Shown one piece after another: positions 44,242-55,153 of a stretch of DNA of 64,000 nt; position 1 is the first letter of the stretch, and each line of letters begins with the position of its first letter. Source of the stretch: Rana temporaria (lineage: Eukaryota; Chordata; Amphibia; Anura; Ranidae); NCBI RefSeq assembly GCF_905171775.1, contig NC_053500.1:124598241-124662240 (forward strand). Reading direction: 5' to 3'. Position numbers and translations under genes: made by a program. The notes under the pieces are model-generated. The model ran no database searches. It was not told where the DNA came from and saw only the letters and a program-made list of their open reading frames with translations.

Positions 44242-44948
44242 GGGCCAGATTCAGAAAGAGATACGACGGCGTATCTCCTGATACGCCGTCGTATTTCTGA
44301 GTGCGCTCGGTCGTATCTATGCGCCTGATTCAGAGAATCAGTTACGCATAGATATCCCTAAGATCCGACAGGTGTAAGTGTTTTACACCGTCGTATCTTA
44401 GGCTGCATTTTCTGGCTGGCCGCTAGGTGGCGCTTCCGTTTGTTTACGCGTGGAATATGCAAATTACTATTTACGTCGATTCAGAAACGAACGACCGCCC
44501 GGCGCTTTTTTTTTACGTCGTTTGCGTGCGGCTTTTTCCGGCGTAAAGTTACCCCTGCTATATGAGGGGTATGTGCGGCGTATCCTATGTTAAGTATGGC
44601 CGTCGTTCCCGCGCCAAGTTTTCAAATTTTTACGTTGTTTGCGTAAGTCTTTCGCGAATACGGCTGGACGTAATTTACGTTCACGTCGAAAGCAATGACG
44701 TTTTGCGGCGGATTTTCGAGCATGCGCACTGGGATGTTTTCACGCACCGTTCAAAAAAAATGTAAAATACGCGGGGTCAAGCTAAATTTAGATAAAACAC
44801 GCCCCCCACATCCCCATTTGAATTAGGCGGGCTTAGGGCGCAAGTTCTTTCTGAATACGGAACTTGCGCCCAAAGTTACATCGGCGTAACGTATCGAGGA
44901 TACGTTACACCGGCCAGAGATATACGCTCAGGTATCTGAATCCGGCCC
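44242..44948. mobile_element. Family E MITE, copy 7, inside the 42-bp minisatellite
   Basis: Starts GGGCCAGATTCAGAAAG and ends CTGAATCCGGCCCC. Opposite orientation to copies 1-6: an exact CTCF-type 15-mer at 44420-44434 precedes an exact octamer ATGCAAAT (44457-44464) by the same spacing. Confidence 0.85.
44420..44434 (+). promoter_or_regulatory. CTCF-type consensus site in family E copy 7
   Basis: The plus strand reads CCGCTAGGTGGCGCT, 15/15 match. Function is inferred. Confidence 0.5.
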
Positions 44949-45203
44949 CCTGAGTACAGCCTCCATCTGGTAGATTCTGTTTGCCTCTTCCTGAGCTTAG
45001 CTTCTTTCTAGTAGATTCTGTTTGCCTCTCCCTGAGTTCATGATCAGGGTAGATAAGATGTACACCCCTTAACATGACTGCCACCATTTATCATACTCCA
45101 ACCTTAAACCCCCACTTAACCTTACCTATAATTAACAAGACCACACTTGAATTGGAGTATAACTGGCCATAGGCAACTTTTTTATTCACAAATATTAAAT
45201 ATA

Positions 45204-45370
45204 TACCGTATTTATCAGCGTATTACACGCACAGGCGTATGACACGCACCCTAACTTTAAGAGGGAAGTTTCAGGAAAAAACTTTCACCCTGTGTATAAC
45301 ACGCAGGCACAGTTTACCCTCTATTTTCAGGGTAAAAAAGTGAGTGTTATATGCCAATAAATACAGTATA
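45204..45370. mobile_element. Short repeat family Q, copy 2
   Basis: TACCGTATTTATCAGCGT to GCCAATAAATACAGTA; nearly identical to 30881-31054. Confidence 0.75.
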
Positions 45371-45929
45371 TATAACATTTTAACCATAACAAAAACCTCA
45401 AATATCAGTTGCTCCCCGCCGCCCGGTGGTCTTTGATGGCACTTCTCAACATAACTTTGTTCCACTTCTTCACTGCAGGCCTTTTACCGTATTAGGCCTC
45501 CAGCCGTGATAACACCATTTCGGAGACAACCTGTTACCCATAGTGCCACCATTACCATCTTCAGCAAACCCGTATTAACTGCACACACTAGGGGGCCCAT
45601 ACCACTGATAAGTCTCCAACACTTCTATCTCATAGGATAGTTACCACCATCAAAGACCACCACCACCAATTGTCCGCTGCCATGACGTGTCCTGCTGCAC
45701 CACACCTGAAATTAAAGCTCCTACCCTCATTGTTCCCCCTGAAGTATTGCCCGGTCACCCCTCCTACCCCTTTAATAAACAAAACCCCTCCTCACAAACT
45801 TTTCCTCCAATCTACTAATCCCCCACTTTCATGAACTAACTTTCTTTAACCCTTGCTGTCCCTTATCACTCCTGTCATGCCGGCCCTCTGCTATTTCCTT
45901 TCCAATCCTCTCGCTCCAGGCCTCTCTGT
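45371..45929. other. No gene seen
   Basis: C-rich, low-complexity text ('cacccctcctacccc', 'accaccaccaattg'). No repeat ends or coding frame recognised. Confidence 0.45.
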
Positions 45930-47070
45930 CTACTGGTAGATTCAGTTTCCGTTTCCCTGAGCTCAGCTTTCTTCTGGTATAGTCTGCTTGTCTATTCGTC
46001 TTGTAGATTCTGTTTGCCTCTGCCTAAGATAAAATTTCAACTGGTAGATTCTGTTTGCCTCTTCCTGAGTTCTGCTTTATTCTAGTGAAACTTGTTTGCC
46101 TGTTCCTGAGTTTATTTTTCTTGTAGGTTGCCTTTTCCTGAGCTCAGCCTTCTTCTAGTAGATTTTGTTTGCTTCTACCTGAGCTCAGCCTCCTTCTGGT
46201 GGGTTCTGTTTGCCTATTTCTAAACTCATCCTCCTTCGAGTAGACCCTAATTGCCTTTTTCTGAGCTAAGCCTTCTTATGATTCTGTTTTCTGCTCCCTC
46301 TACTCAGCCTCCCTTTGGCTGATTATGTTTGCCTCTGCCTAAGCTCGGCCTCCTTCTGGTATACTATTTTTTCTTCTTCCTGAGCTTAGCTTCCTTCTGG
46401 TAGATTCTGTTTGCCTATCCATGAATTCAGTCTCCTTTTGGTAGACTGCCTCTTCCTGAGCTAAGTGTCCTTCTGGTAGATTCTGTTTTGCTTCTGCCTG
46501 AGTTCAGCCTTCTTCTGGTAGATGTTGTTTGCTTCTCTCCGAGCTCAGCCTCCTTCTGGTAGGTTCTGTTTGCCTCTTTCTAAACTCATCCTCCTTCGAA
46601 TAGACCCTGTTTGCCTTTTTCTGAGATAAGCCTTCTTATGATTCTGTTTTCTGCTCCCTCTACTCAGCCTCCCTTTGGCTGATTATGCCTCTGCCTAAGC
46701 TTGGCCTCCTTCTGGTATACTATGTTTTCTTCTTCCTGAGCTTAGCTTCCTTCTGGTAGATTCTGTTTGCCTATCCATGAATTCAGTCTCCTTTTGGTAG
46801 ACTGCCTCTTCCTGAGTGGTAGATCCTGTTTTGCCTCTGCTTGAGTTCAGCCTCCTTCTGGTAGACCCTGTTTTGCCTCTGCTTGAGTTCAGCCTCCTTC
46901 TGGTAGACCCTGTTTTGCCTCTGCTTGAGTTCAGCCTCCTTCTGGTAGACCCTGTTTTGCCTCTGCTTGAGTTCAGCCTCCTTCTGGTAGACCCTGTTTG
47001 CTTCTCTCCGAGCTCAACCTTCTTCTGGTAGATCTGGTTTATCTCTCCTTGAGCTCAACCTCCTTCTGGC
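45930..47070. repeat. 42-bp minisatellite with a 360-bp higher-order duplication
   Basis: Units built on 'ggtagattctgtttgcctct' and 'gagctcagcctccttct'. 46141-46500 and 46501-46816 are near-identical larger blocks offset by 360 bp (356 bp after a 4-bp loss). 46830-46995 has four almost perfect 42-bp units. The open frame there (VDPVLPLLEFSLLL repeated) exists only because 42 is divisible by 3. Confidence 0.88.
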
Positions 47071-47742
47071 ACTTTCAGGCCATACTAGAAATATGGTTGA
47101 AAACATGTTTGTGTGTGTTGTTCTTCCAATAGCTGTCAGTCTGTTTGGATTTATTTAAAGAGAAAAGAATGCTTGGTTGTTTTGTCCATTTTTTCTTTCA
47201 GCAACTTTCAGTTATGAGACTAATACCCATCTGCAGCTTGTTCTTGGTCTGTCTGGCTTGGGTCTCCCAAAAAAGAGTGCCTGGAACAGCTCCAGCATTA
47301 AACCCCCCTCTCCCTATCCTGGAAAGTTCTCCACGCAATAGATGAATATCTAACTTGATGAAATCAATCAGGTTCTTGATTTTAGTTTTTGGCTGCATTA
47401 TCACTGAAATATCTATGAAGTCTTAGGCAGGCCATAGATTATGCATTTTCGTTTCTTTCCACCATGGGTTAACTGACTGTGTTGATAGGGGAATCCCTCT
47501 CACAACGCTATTGTGTTCTGCTGGTGGGGAGCCTTCCTTGCCGGCAAAACACACTGATTAGTGTTGGCAGCTATCTCCGACAGAACTAATCATTGGGGAA
47601 ACACCCTACAGGGTGTTTGTATACAGCTTGTGTACAACCAGGATGCCCATACATGGATCAAAATTTGGCAAGTCCCTACTGAACCGGACAAATTTTGATT
47701 GATGTATGGCTTTACACATAATCACCCTGGGGCACACCTAAG
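47071..47742. other. No gene seen
   Basis: Mostly unassigned. The frame at 47145-47345 has no start context or domain that would support a gene. Confidence 0.4.
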
Positions 47743-48095
47743 GATGATCCGCCCCTTGAACATCCGCTTGCTCAGCGGGGATCGCTCCGTTGATCCCCGC
47801 TGAGCCGGCTGATGACAGGGCGGTCCCTGCACACTGTGCAGGGACCACCCTGTCAGATCGACGTTCTCTACTATGGGGGGATCAGATGAACACGGACCGT
47901 CTGCAGACGGATGGAAAAATAGGATTTTCCTCCATCTGCAGAATCGGACCACAGCGGGGACGGATGATATCGGATGTCAGCGGATGTTTATCCGCTGACA
48001 CCCGCTATCCTTTAGGGATACATGTATGTCCCTTTTTCATCCATACACGGATGGATGAAAAAGCAGACATATGGTCCGCAAGTCTGAAAGGGGCA
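47743..48095. mobile_element. N-type MITE, left end incomplete
   Basis: 'cttgctcagcggggatcgct' with complementary 'gatccccgctgagc' and a right end 'aagtctgaaaggggca'. The left terminus is missing but is represented by the fragment at 28427. Confidence 0.6.
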
Positions 48096-48098
48096 TTA

Positions 48099-48570
48099 TG
48101 CCGCGTACACACGTTTTATTTTAATGTCATTAAAAACGATCGTGTGTGGGCTCCAGAGCATTTTTCACGATGTAAAAAATGTCCATTTAAAAATTTCGAA
48201 CGTGCTCTAATTTTTCACATCGTAAAAAATGGTCATGTGTGAGCTTTAACGACGTGAAAAAAACATGCATGCTCAGAAGCAAGTTATGAGATGGGAGCGC
48301 TCGTTCCGGTAAAACTACCGTTCGTAATGGAGATAGCACATTCATCACGCTGTAACAGACTGAAAAGCGCGAATCAGCAAAAGTAGCACCAAGGGTGGCG
48401 TCATCCGAATGGAACTTCCCCTTTATAGTGCCGTCATAGAGCATTTGCTAGAGCATTTTTGTTTCACGATCGTGTGTAGGCAAGGCCATTTTAATGATCG
48501 GGTTGAAAAAAACGTTGTTTTTTCTAGACCATTAAAAACGTAATTTTTTACAACCTGTGTGTACGCGGCA
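48099..48570. mobile_element. MITE family C, copy 2
   Basis: Ends TGCCGCGTACACACG and TGTGTACGCGGCA with TTA duplications (48096-48098, 48571-48573). The core has 'catgctcagaagcaagttat', 'ggtaaaactaccgttcgtaa' and 'cacgctgtaacagac'. Confidence 0.88.
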
Positions 48571-48671
48571 TTAGAGTTCTTCTACCAGAGCGAACAAAAC
48601 AATGCCAAATCACAAACAATATAGGCTTAGCAAAATATAATCACACTCAGATGTGTCTTGGGTAGCCTATA

Positions 48672-48964
48672 TCAGAGAATACAGCGCGCCACGAGTTGCC
48701 GAAAGAAGCCGGACTACGAGTCGGCTCTATACGGCGCCTGCTCACCGACGTTCGGCTTCTTTCAGCAACTCGTGACGTGCTGTATGCGCCGGTCGGAAGG
48801 ATGTCAATCAATTAGGAACGCCCAGTCCCGCAGATTACATACCCGGAAGGGGCGGTGAAAATACGGTATGTACGGCAATGAAATAAAAAAAAACAGCCTA
48901 ATGTCATTCTGACAACTCGGCTGAATGTAATGTTAAAATTTATTTTTTTGGGTGAACCCCCACT
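48672..48964. mobile_element. MITE family H, copy 6, left part missing
   Basis: Begins in the arm at 'atacagcgcgccacgagttg' and ends GGGTGAACCCCCAC|TTTAA (TTAA 48965-48968). Confidence 0.75.
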
Positions 48965-49116
48965 TTAAAGTACATCTGTAATTACAGCTAACAGTAGTAA
49001 TACATATGAAGTGTAGATGCCACCTAGAAACATTGACCACCGCAAGATGCACCCAGGACACCTCAAACCTTAAACACTTCTAGTATGCAAATACCTGCTG
49101 CAATGATCAGACTTAA

Positions 49117-49617
49117 AGGGGTTGTAAAGGTAAAAAAAAAATCCTAAATAGCTTCCTTTACCTTAGTGCAGTCCTCCTTCACTTACCTCATCCTTCCATT
49201 TTGCTTTTAAATGTCCTTATTTCTTCTGAGAAATCCTCACTTTCTGTTCTTCTGTCTGTAACTCCACACAGTAACGAAAAGCTTTCTCCCTGGTGTGGAG
49301 TGTCGTGCTCGCCCCCTCCCTTGGACAACAGGAGAGTCAGGACGCCCACTAACACACAGCTCCTTTCTCTATCTGCACCATAGAGAGCATCCTGACTCTC
49401 CTGTTGTCCAAGGGAGGGGGCGAGCACGACTCTCCACACCAGGGAGAAAGCCTCGCATTACTGTGTGGAGTTACAGACAGAAGAACAGGAAGTGAGGATT
49501 TCTCAGAAGTAATAAGGACATTTAAAAGCAAAATGGAAGGATGAGGTAAGTGAAGGAGGACTGCATTAAGGTACAGGAAGCTATTTAGGGGAAAAAAATT
49601 GTACCTTTACAACCCCT
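49117..49617. mobile_element. Palindromic MITE family I, copy 2 (TTAA-flanked)
   Basis: TTAA at 49113-49116 and 49618-49621; ends AGGGGTTGTAAAGG and CTTTACAACCCCT. The arms are complementary almost throughout. Outward donors: ACTTACC at 49181-49187 and GGTAAGT at 49545-49551. Confidence 0.88.
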
Positions 49618-49621
49618 TTAA

Positions 49622-49996
49622 ACCTTCGCCATCTGCTGGTTGCTACTCTACCTGCAAGCTTAGCTGTTTGCTGTGCACACCTGACCCTTTTTAAACATCT
49701 ATAAAGGGAACTCAGAACTTCCACCAAAAGATCAAAAGATTATCTGTTTGCTCATACCCTGGATAGATAGTGTGTCTGTGACTTCTGTCTGAGACAGACT
49801 GTCCTTTCCTTGGACTGACCTTTGAACTCTTTTGGATTGTGTTTGTACTCTGATTGTCTGTTGTTATCTTGATCAACATCCTGTCACTACTGCATTTGGA
49901 ACTTGGAAGCGTGTGGTCTGTCTGCGCCTGACCTGGCCATCAGCCTGCTGGCACTGCTACTGTGTGCTCTTGTAACTTCAAGCTAGCCATACACTG
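49622..49996. other. No gene seen
   Basis: No repeat ends or coding pattern recognised. Confidence 0.45.
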
Positions 49997-49999
49997 TTA

Positions 50000-50511
50000 T
50001 GCCGTGTACAGACGATCGGACATTCCGACAACAAAACCGTGGATTTTTTTCCAACGGATGTTGGCTCAAATTTGTCTTGCATACACACGGTCGCACAAAT
50101 GTTGTCGGAAATTCCGATCGCAAAGAACACGGTCACGTACAACACGTACGATGGCACTATTAAAGGGCAGTTCAATACCAGTTGTGTTAGTAGAAGTTTG
50201 GTGAGAGACGAGTCGCAGACTTTTCAGTCCGTTACAGCGTGACGAATGTGCTATTACGAACGCTAGTTTTACCAGACTGAGCGCTTCCGTCTCGTACTTG
50301 ATTCAGAGCATGCGTGGAATTTTGTGCGCCAGAATTGTCTACACACGTTTGGGATTTTACAAGAATGAATTTTGAGAACCAGTTTTCAAATTTTTGTTGT
50401 TGGAAATTCCGACAGAAAATGTCCAATGGAGCCTACACACGGTCGGAATTTCCGACAACAAGCTCCCATCGAACATTTGTTGTCGGAAATTTACAGCGTG
50501 TGTACGCGGCA
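50000..50511. mobile_element. MITE family G (TTA-flanked)
   Basis: Ends TGCCGTGTACAGACGATC and GTGTGTACGCGGCA with TTA on both sides (49997-49999, 50512-50514). 'ccgacaaca/tgttgtcgg' words make up the outer arms. The core, read on the minus strand, follows family C ('gcatgctctgaatcaagtac', 'ggtaaaactagcgttcgtaa', 'cacgctgtaacgga'). Confidence 0.85.
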
Positions 50512-50514
50512 TTA

Positions 50515-50976
50515 GAGGATTGTTTGAAAGTTCCTATGGAAAATCTGAAATATCGTTTGTAGCAGGTACTTCTCCAGACTGATCTAATCTATGATGGGAG
50601 AACTGTCTACTGCAGCAGTGTGGGCTTTTTCACACACCCCCCCTCTTTCTCTATTCACACAGACACTCAGAACTGCTTGTTTGTAAACTCCCTATTGGAA
50701 GAGCCTGAGCCAATCATCAGGCAGCAGCAAAGGACTGTGGGGGAGGAGATAAAAAGCCAGAGGAACTAGGCCAGAGCCTCTTTTTGTCTGCACCCCATCA
50801 GGAGAGCATCTCCTGCACTCTGTGTGTGTGTGTGGAATCGTGGCCTACCACGGGGCACACAGCCTGCAACTCCAGCCCAGAGAAACAGATTGTTCATGCA
50901 GCTCCAGCCCAGAGGAACAGACTGTCCATGCTAAAGAAGGACACCCTGCAACAGTTTAAGGACTGAATGCCACTGC
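50515..50976. other. No gene seen
   Basis: Contains a (TG)n tract at 50819-50834 and a duplicated 'ctccagcccagagaaacaga' word. No gene is supported. Confidence 0.45.
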
Positions 50977-51266
50977 GACCTGATGTAATGAGGAGCTCTG
51001 CTGGGAACACCTAATGTAAGGAGGGGCTCTGCTGGGAGCACCTGATGTAAGGAGGGACTCCGTTGGGGGCACCCGATGTAAGGAGGGACTCCGCTGAGGG
51101 CACCTGATGTAAGGACTGACTCTGCTGGGGGCACCTGATGTAAGGACTGACTCTGCTGGGTGCATCTGATGTAAGGAGGGACTTCGGGGGGGGGGGAACC
51201 TGATGTAAAGACGGACTTTTCTGGGGGCACCTGATGTAATGAGGAGCACCGCTGGGAACACCTGAC
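50977..51266. repeat. 31-32-bp minisatellite ('acctgatgtaagga')
   Basis: About nine units of 'gcacctgatgtaaggactga' plus 'ctctgctggggg' with substitutions. The long minus-strand open frames here (SLHQVPP-like) are made by the repeat. Confidence 0.8.
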
Positions 51267-51300
51267 CCCCTTTTTCTCCCTCCATCCCTTGTTCATCTCA

Positions 51301-51720
51301 TGCCCTGTACACACGATCGGTCCATCCAATGAATACGGTCTGATGGACCGTTTTCATCGGTTAACCGATGAAGCTGACTGATGGTCAGTCGTGCCTACAC
51401 ACCATCAGTTAAAAAAACGATCGTGTCAGAACGCGGTGACGTAAAACACAACGACGTGCTAAAAAAACCGAAGTTCAATGCTTCCAAGCATGGGTCGACT
51501 TGATTCTGAGCATGCGTGGATTTTTAACCGATGGACGTGCCTACTAACGATCGTTTTTTTTTCTATCGGTTAGGTATCCATCGGTTACATTGAAAACAAG
51601 ATTGCTTTTTTTTAACCTATGGATAAATAACCGATGGGGCCTACACACGATCGGTTTGGTCCGATGAAAGCGGTCCATCAGACCGTTCTCATCGGTTTGA
51701 CCGATCGTGTGTACGCGGCA
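51301..51720. mobile_element. MITE family B, copy 5 (complete)
   Basis: Ends TGCCCTGTACACACGATCGG and CGATCGTGTGTACGCGGCA with TCA on both sides (51298-51300, 51721-51723). This is the most complete family B copy in the window. Confidence 0.88.
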
Positions 51721-52006
51721 TCAGACTCCAACCACACCCCCTTTGAGCCACGCTCAATATTTCGCTGAAATCACGGCACGTTTTTCTTTCCCTGTTATGC
51801 CATGCCTACAAATGAATTTCCCACCCCCTAATTATAATAAGACTCCGCCTACAGCCAAAAAAGTGTCCCAATACATTTTTTTACAATGTTGGCAACTATG
51901 ATATTTTGGACCTGCCCCTTATTAAATGTTGGTAAAAATGAAATTTTCATGGATCCATGTGATTCGTATGTAACCTGACAGTAAGTAATGGTTTTGGGTA
52001 CAGTTA

Positions 52007-52375
52007 TGCCCCGTACACACGATCCGAAAATCGTACGGAAAATGCCGCTTTCGAAACGATCGTACGATAATCGGATCATTAGTACAGCGCTTCCAAAAAG
52101 CCGATCAGGACAGTTCATCCGATTTTATTTATCGGACATGCACAAATTTTTTTTCCGTACAATGCCAGATCGTCCGATTTTCGTATAATCAGTACAGCTG
52201 TCGTTCAAAAATGCAATACAAATGCATTACAACACACGACATCACTTCCGATTTTTTATTCTGCCGTACGAGAATTTTCGTGACTTTAGTAAACTCATCA
52301 GATTCGACGTGAGATTAGCATACAAAAAAAAAGGGACGATCATTCGTCCGATAATCGGATCGTGTGTACGGGGCA
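52007..52375. mobile_element. MITE family F (TTA-flanked)
   Basis: Ends TGCCCCGTACACACGATCCG and its complement with TTA duplications (52004-52006, 52376-52378). The core has 'cgtacgataatcggatca' and 'cgtccgataatcggatc'. It shares only the tips with families A, B, C and G. Confidence 0.88.
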
Positions 52376-52378
52376 TTA

Positions 52379-53222
52379 AACTGCTGTAATCTGTAGGAAA
52401 ATGTATGTCACAGGAATGTGCTGGGCCATGTAGAGGACTGCATATTTCTAGTGCAATGCAGTATGTACTTCATGGGTTATGCATTAGTAATAGCGGTGTT
52501 TTGGTTTGAGAAAAGCAGAACCAATCAAGTCAGGTGAATAGATGATATATTGTTTTGGTTTTATGGACATTTTGACATATTCTGTTGGAATAACACAGCT
52601 GAGGAATCCGATTCCTGGAAATTCCTTTATACCAAACATTCTGCTGGGATTGTTCAAACAGCAAAGAGCGCTCCGTTACTATAGCAAAATCTCTACAGTC
52701 TGTTCATTGTCTCCTCTCTTTTGGGAAATGTAAATCACACAGATATTGCCTGTAAATATCCCTCTGTGTATTATAGTGAATTTGGTACACATATGCAAGA
52801 ATTTTTCCACCGAAAAAGTATTGTTGGATTAATGTATTTTATAATAATATTGGTGAATGTACCCTCTAGTGGACATATTGGCAAAGGAGTCAGCCACTTA
52901 GAACCTTTACAAGTAAAAATAACCCCACCTAGCTGCCCGGCAAGAGCGCCGCAGTGACCAACAGGGCATCTCTTACTGATGGTAAGTAAGCAATGATGTA
53001 TAAATAAAACCCCTGGTAACAATGTGAAACCAAATTCAGAGGGAATTTAATAATAATAATAATAAAGATAACACAGTGGCGGTGCGTCGCCGCCTCCCCT
53101 CTCCTGCTCACCCCCCCCCCCCACCCCTCTCCTGCTCGACCCCCCTCTCCTTCTCTCTCACATAGATAGATTCATGCACTGCCAGTACAGCTAAACACCA
53201 CATCTGTTCATCAGAAATCATC
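52379..53222. other. No gene seen
   Basis: Mostly unique text with a (taa)n run (53051-53065) and a poly-C run (53112-53122). Confidence 0.45.
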
Positions 53223-53235
53223 GCTCACCCCAGGT

Positions 53236-53535
53236 CTATTTCTGTCAGTAGATGCCGAAAAAGCATTTGACAGGGTAGACTGGGGACTCATGATACAATC
53301 CCTTGAAGTGATGGGATTCGGGCAGAGGCTGATTTGATTGATCAAAACACTCTATCACCAACCATCGGCAAAGATTAAAATTAACGGCACACTTTCGGAG
53401 TCTTTTGAAATGAAGAATGGGACAAGACAGGGTTGCCCGCTCTCTCCCCTTCTCTTCATCCTATCTTTAGAACCATTATTAGCCACGATCCGCAATGACC
53501 CCGATATTAACGGGGTCAAAGTGGAGGGGGATTAA
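53236..53535 (+). pseudogene. L1 reverse-transcriptase fragment
   Basis: The plus frame reads GLFLSVDAEKAFDRVDW, then (after a TGA at about 53335) LIKTLYHQPSAKIKINGTL and MKNGTRQGCPLSPLLFILSLE. These align in order with residues 288-372 of the L1 at 10008-12893 but are clearly diverged. It ends before the YADD box, so it is a dead internal fragment. Confidence 0.8.
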
Positions 53536-53576
53536 TTATTGTTTTGTGGGTTGGATTGTGATGAGACTTTAGTTAA

Positions 53577-54155
53577 AGCGGGAGTTCCGCGGGAAAACGT
53601 TTTTTTTTAAAGACGTTTTTGTAACACTGATGGTACAACGACAATTGTACTCACCAGTCTCCTACTTGCAGCCGCTACCAAGACGATTTCCCCCAAAAGA
53701 ATATCTTATAAAAATCGATGATGGACATTGCCATCTTGACTGCGGGCACTCTTCCGGGATGCGGTGAATGTATCAGGCGCACGCACAGTGTGACGGCGAG
53801 CAGCGCCGTCAACACTGCGCCGTTGCTAGGACAACGGCCGGCAGCGTCCTGAAAAGGACACTCCCCGCTGTGACTAGCAGACACGTTACTAGTCACGTGA
53901 CCCGCGAGATATCGCGGGATTTTCTAACACGGCGCGTCTCCTGGGATTCTCAGGACTAACTCCCAGGAGACATAGCGCTGGTGGGGGATTGAAAGCCACG
54001 CCCACTCCCGCGGGGAAAAGTGAGTGACAGCTCACTAAAGGCCCTCGTTCAAAGGTAAGGAGGCCGATTAAAAAAAACAAAAAAAACGGATGCAGAGCGT
54101 ACTGTGGAAGCTGGTTTGAAACAGGAAAAGTTGTCAATTAGGGTGAACCACCGCT
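53577..54155. mobile_element. TTAA-flanked MITE, family H tips
   Basis: TTAA at 53573-53576 and 54156-54159; ends AGCGGGAGTTCCGC and GGGTGAACCACCGCT. The core differs from other H copies ('ctcccaggagac', 'gacacgttactagtcacgtg'). Confidence 0.8.
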
Positions 54156-54360
54156 TTAAGTAAGGTACTACTCAACACCTTCTAAGAAACAAATAGTATA
54201 ATAACAAACAAAAAAAAGTAAACAAACACTAAACGTATAAAATATACCACAGATGATGCAAAACTGAAGCAGTAAACCATGAGCTGGTCTCTAGCGCTCG
54301 GTTAAAAGCTGACGTGGTTAAAAAAACAAAAAAACAAAAACAAAAAAAAAACAAAAAAAA

Positions 54361-55153
54361 AGAAATCATCGCTCAACGCTGAGGGAAGGAGGTTCTCATC
54401 CAAAATTTGACAGTACATAGCCCCGCCCATCGTCTCTTTGATGCAGCAAAGTTTTTCTGTCCCCTTAGCAGAAAAACACCCCCAAAGCGTAAGGTTTCCA
54501 CCTCCATGTTTGTTGGTGTGGATGGTGTTCTTGGGGTCAGAGGCAGCATTCCTCCTCCTCCTCCAAACACGGTAAGTTGAGTTGATGCCAAAGAGCTTGA
54601 TTTTGATCTCATCTGACCACAACACTTTCACCCAGTTCTCCTCTGAATCATTCAGATGTTCATTAGCAAACTTTAGATGGGCCTGTACATGTGTTTTCTT
54701 CAGCAAGGGGACCTTGTGGGTTCTGCAGGATTTCAGTCCTTCACAGAGTAGTGTGTTACCAATTGTTTTCTTGGCCTACTGCCCTGAGATCATTGACCAG
54801 ATTCTCCCGTGTAGTTCTGAGTTGATTCCTCACCGTTCTCATGATCATTGAAACTCCACGAGGTGAGATCTTGTATGGAGCCCCAGACCGAGGCAGATTG
54901 ACAGTTATTTTGTGTTTCTTCCATTTGTGAATAATCGTACCAACTGTTGTCACCCTCTCCTCAAGTTGCTTGGCGATGGTCTTGTAGCCTATTCCGGCCT
55001 TGTGTAGGTCTACAATCTCGTTCCCTGACATTCCTGGACAGCCATGGTGGTCTTGGCCACGGTGGAGAGATTGGAATCTGATTGATTGCTTGATTCTATG
55101 GACAGGTGTCTTTTATACAGGTAACAAGCTGAGATTAGGAGCACTCCCTTTAA
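54361..55153 (-). pseudogene. Tc1-like transposase, broken (5' side and body)
   Basis: The minus strand shows the N-terminal half at 54756-55031 (helix-turn-helix words IVDLHKAGIGYKTIAKQLEE and IHKWKKHKIT, then the GAPYKIS linker) and the first part of the DDE domain at 54363-54706 (LKFANEHLND, WSDEIKIKLFG with the first catalytic-type Asp, GGGNLTLWGCFSA). A frame change near 54710-54755 separates the two. The end with the later catalytic residues is gone, replaced by an A-rich tract at 54316-54360. Upstream 5' sequence continues to 55153 and again at 55942 after an inserted element. Confidence 0.85.

Noticed and set aside
46816..47031. Repeat protein with VDPVLPLLEFSLLL units
   Set aside because: The 42-bp minisatellite keeps one frame open; neighbouring diverged units contain stops and frameshifts.
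50931..51329. Two overlapping minus-strand frames with SLHQVPP-like repeats
   Set aside because: Explained by the 31-32-bp tandem array at 50977-51266.
53211..54375. Shared 'agaaatcatcgctca' at 53212 and 54361, taken as a possible duplication
   Set aside because: Only 15 bp; sequences on both sides differ, and no insertion model was supported by target duplications.
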